64,000 nt of DNA from Schistocephalus solidus (Eukaryota > Platyhelminthes > Cestoda > Diphyllobothriidea > Diphyllobothriidae): assembly GCA_017591395.1 (NCBI GenBank), contig WEDG01000216.1, forward strand, positions 1 through 64,000. Reading direction: 5' to 3'. The notes under the pieces were generated by a model. It saw only the letters and a program-made list of their open reading frames with translations. It was not told where the DNA came from and did not search any database. The position numbers were made by a program, and so were the translations under genes. Shown here piece after piece: positions 63,561 through 64,000 of the stretch; position 1 is the stretch's first letter; every line of letters begins with the position of its first letter.

Positions 63561-64000
63561 GGAGGGGGTCCAACGGGGGGCATTTCGGAGGTCACATGAT
63601 GCTCCATTGCTGATTGCAGCGTCCGTTTAGGGATTTCAAAGGTTGAAATAGATGTCCAGATCATCCTCGGTCCATTGCGGTTCGAACCAGGGGATAACGT
63701 TCATACACCTCATGGACGACGGACGCCAGGTCCAGCTGATGCGAATACTCACGGTGTCACCAAGGTGTGTAAATAAGTTAAGCATCGAGACCTCGAGGAC
63801 CCCAGCATGGGAGTAATGGGAGAATGCAAGCCCTCGAACGAAAATAACAAACAAGGAAATGTTACTCAAATATAACTAGTAGTATCATTAATGCCTTACT
63901 TTATGACGTCACACTTGCAGCTTTCAGTTAGTGTTGTAGCTCGCACCATTATATCGATCTAGGGGTGTAGGGGTACTAGTTAGGGGTAGCACTACACAGA
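63561..64000. other. Unassigned right edge
   Basis: A minus-strand frame at 63636-63869 (77 residues, with SWTWRPSSMRCMNVIPWFEP) has no recognised domain. It may be the upstream part of element G2. Nothing else is supported. Confidence 0.35.

Overview
This is a eukaryotic window, and a flatworm genome is the best fit, most probably a tapeworm (inference). Only three ordinary protein genes can be supported. They are an intron-containing ribosomal protein eS24 gene (RPS24) with a 34-nt intron, an intronless divergent rhodopsin-like seven-helix receptor, and a small PLAC8-type cysteine-rich membrane protein. Almost everything else recognisable is retrotransposon debris: CR1/Jockey-group LINEs, an RTE-like LINE with a C2H2 zinc-finger tail, a Ty3/Gypsy LTR element, Penelope-like (GIY-YIG) elements and a tRNA-headed SINE. 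Every transposon reading frame seen is broken by stops, frameshifts or deletions.

Layout. 1-6.4 kb: two broken copies of LINE family A (A1 plus strand, A2 minus strand) and two 3' fragments of a second LINE family (B). 6.6-7.2 kb: a minus-strand Gypsy gag-protease scrap. 8.6-9.1 kb: PLAC8-like gene. 9.1-14.7 kb: mostly unrecognised, with a SINE and an imperfect palindrome at 11.7-13.1 kb. 14.77-18.61 kb: one decayed Gypsy element between two short LTRs. 19.2-20.5 kb: an old relic of the RTE-like family. 21.7-22.6 kb: RPS24 on the minus strand. 23.6-41.9 kb: a dense nest of LINE families A and E. 41.9-42.2 kb: a Penelope relic. 43.5-44.6 kb: the receptor gene, minus strand. 45.6-53.2 kb: RTE-like element C, whose endonuclease part is duplicated head-to-tail with a 1,972-bp period. 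53.4-56.5 kb: unrecognised. 56.5-63.6 kb: a dispersed 0.8-kb duplication, old LINE reverse-transcriptase fragments, a Penelope C-terminus with an inverted repeat, and a hammerhead-like motif.

How the pieces relate. In the 23.6-41.9 kb nest, a 5'-truncated E copy (E1) sits inside an A copy (A3+A4). Close by, a full-length A copy (A6+A5) sits inside an E copy (E2+E3), with its 5' end inverted in exactly the pattern left by twin priming, and about 170 bp of target lost. The two families have therefore inserted into each other. Families A and E, and a third family at 63.5 kb, have different coding regions or tails. Yet they share a 3'-UTR fold: a short outer helix, two facing T-runs, then an inner CTCC/GGAG helix whose remaining base pairs differ between families. 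This hairpin is the least expected structure in the window. It is a candidate reverse-transcriptase recognition element, which is an inference.

Limits. All family assignments come from motif reading without database searches. Coordinates of decayed elements are good to about 10-50 bases. Some duplicated blocks (C1 versus C2, H1 versus H2) differ largely by 1-3 base insertions and deletions, so assembly or read noise cannot be excluded.
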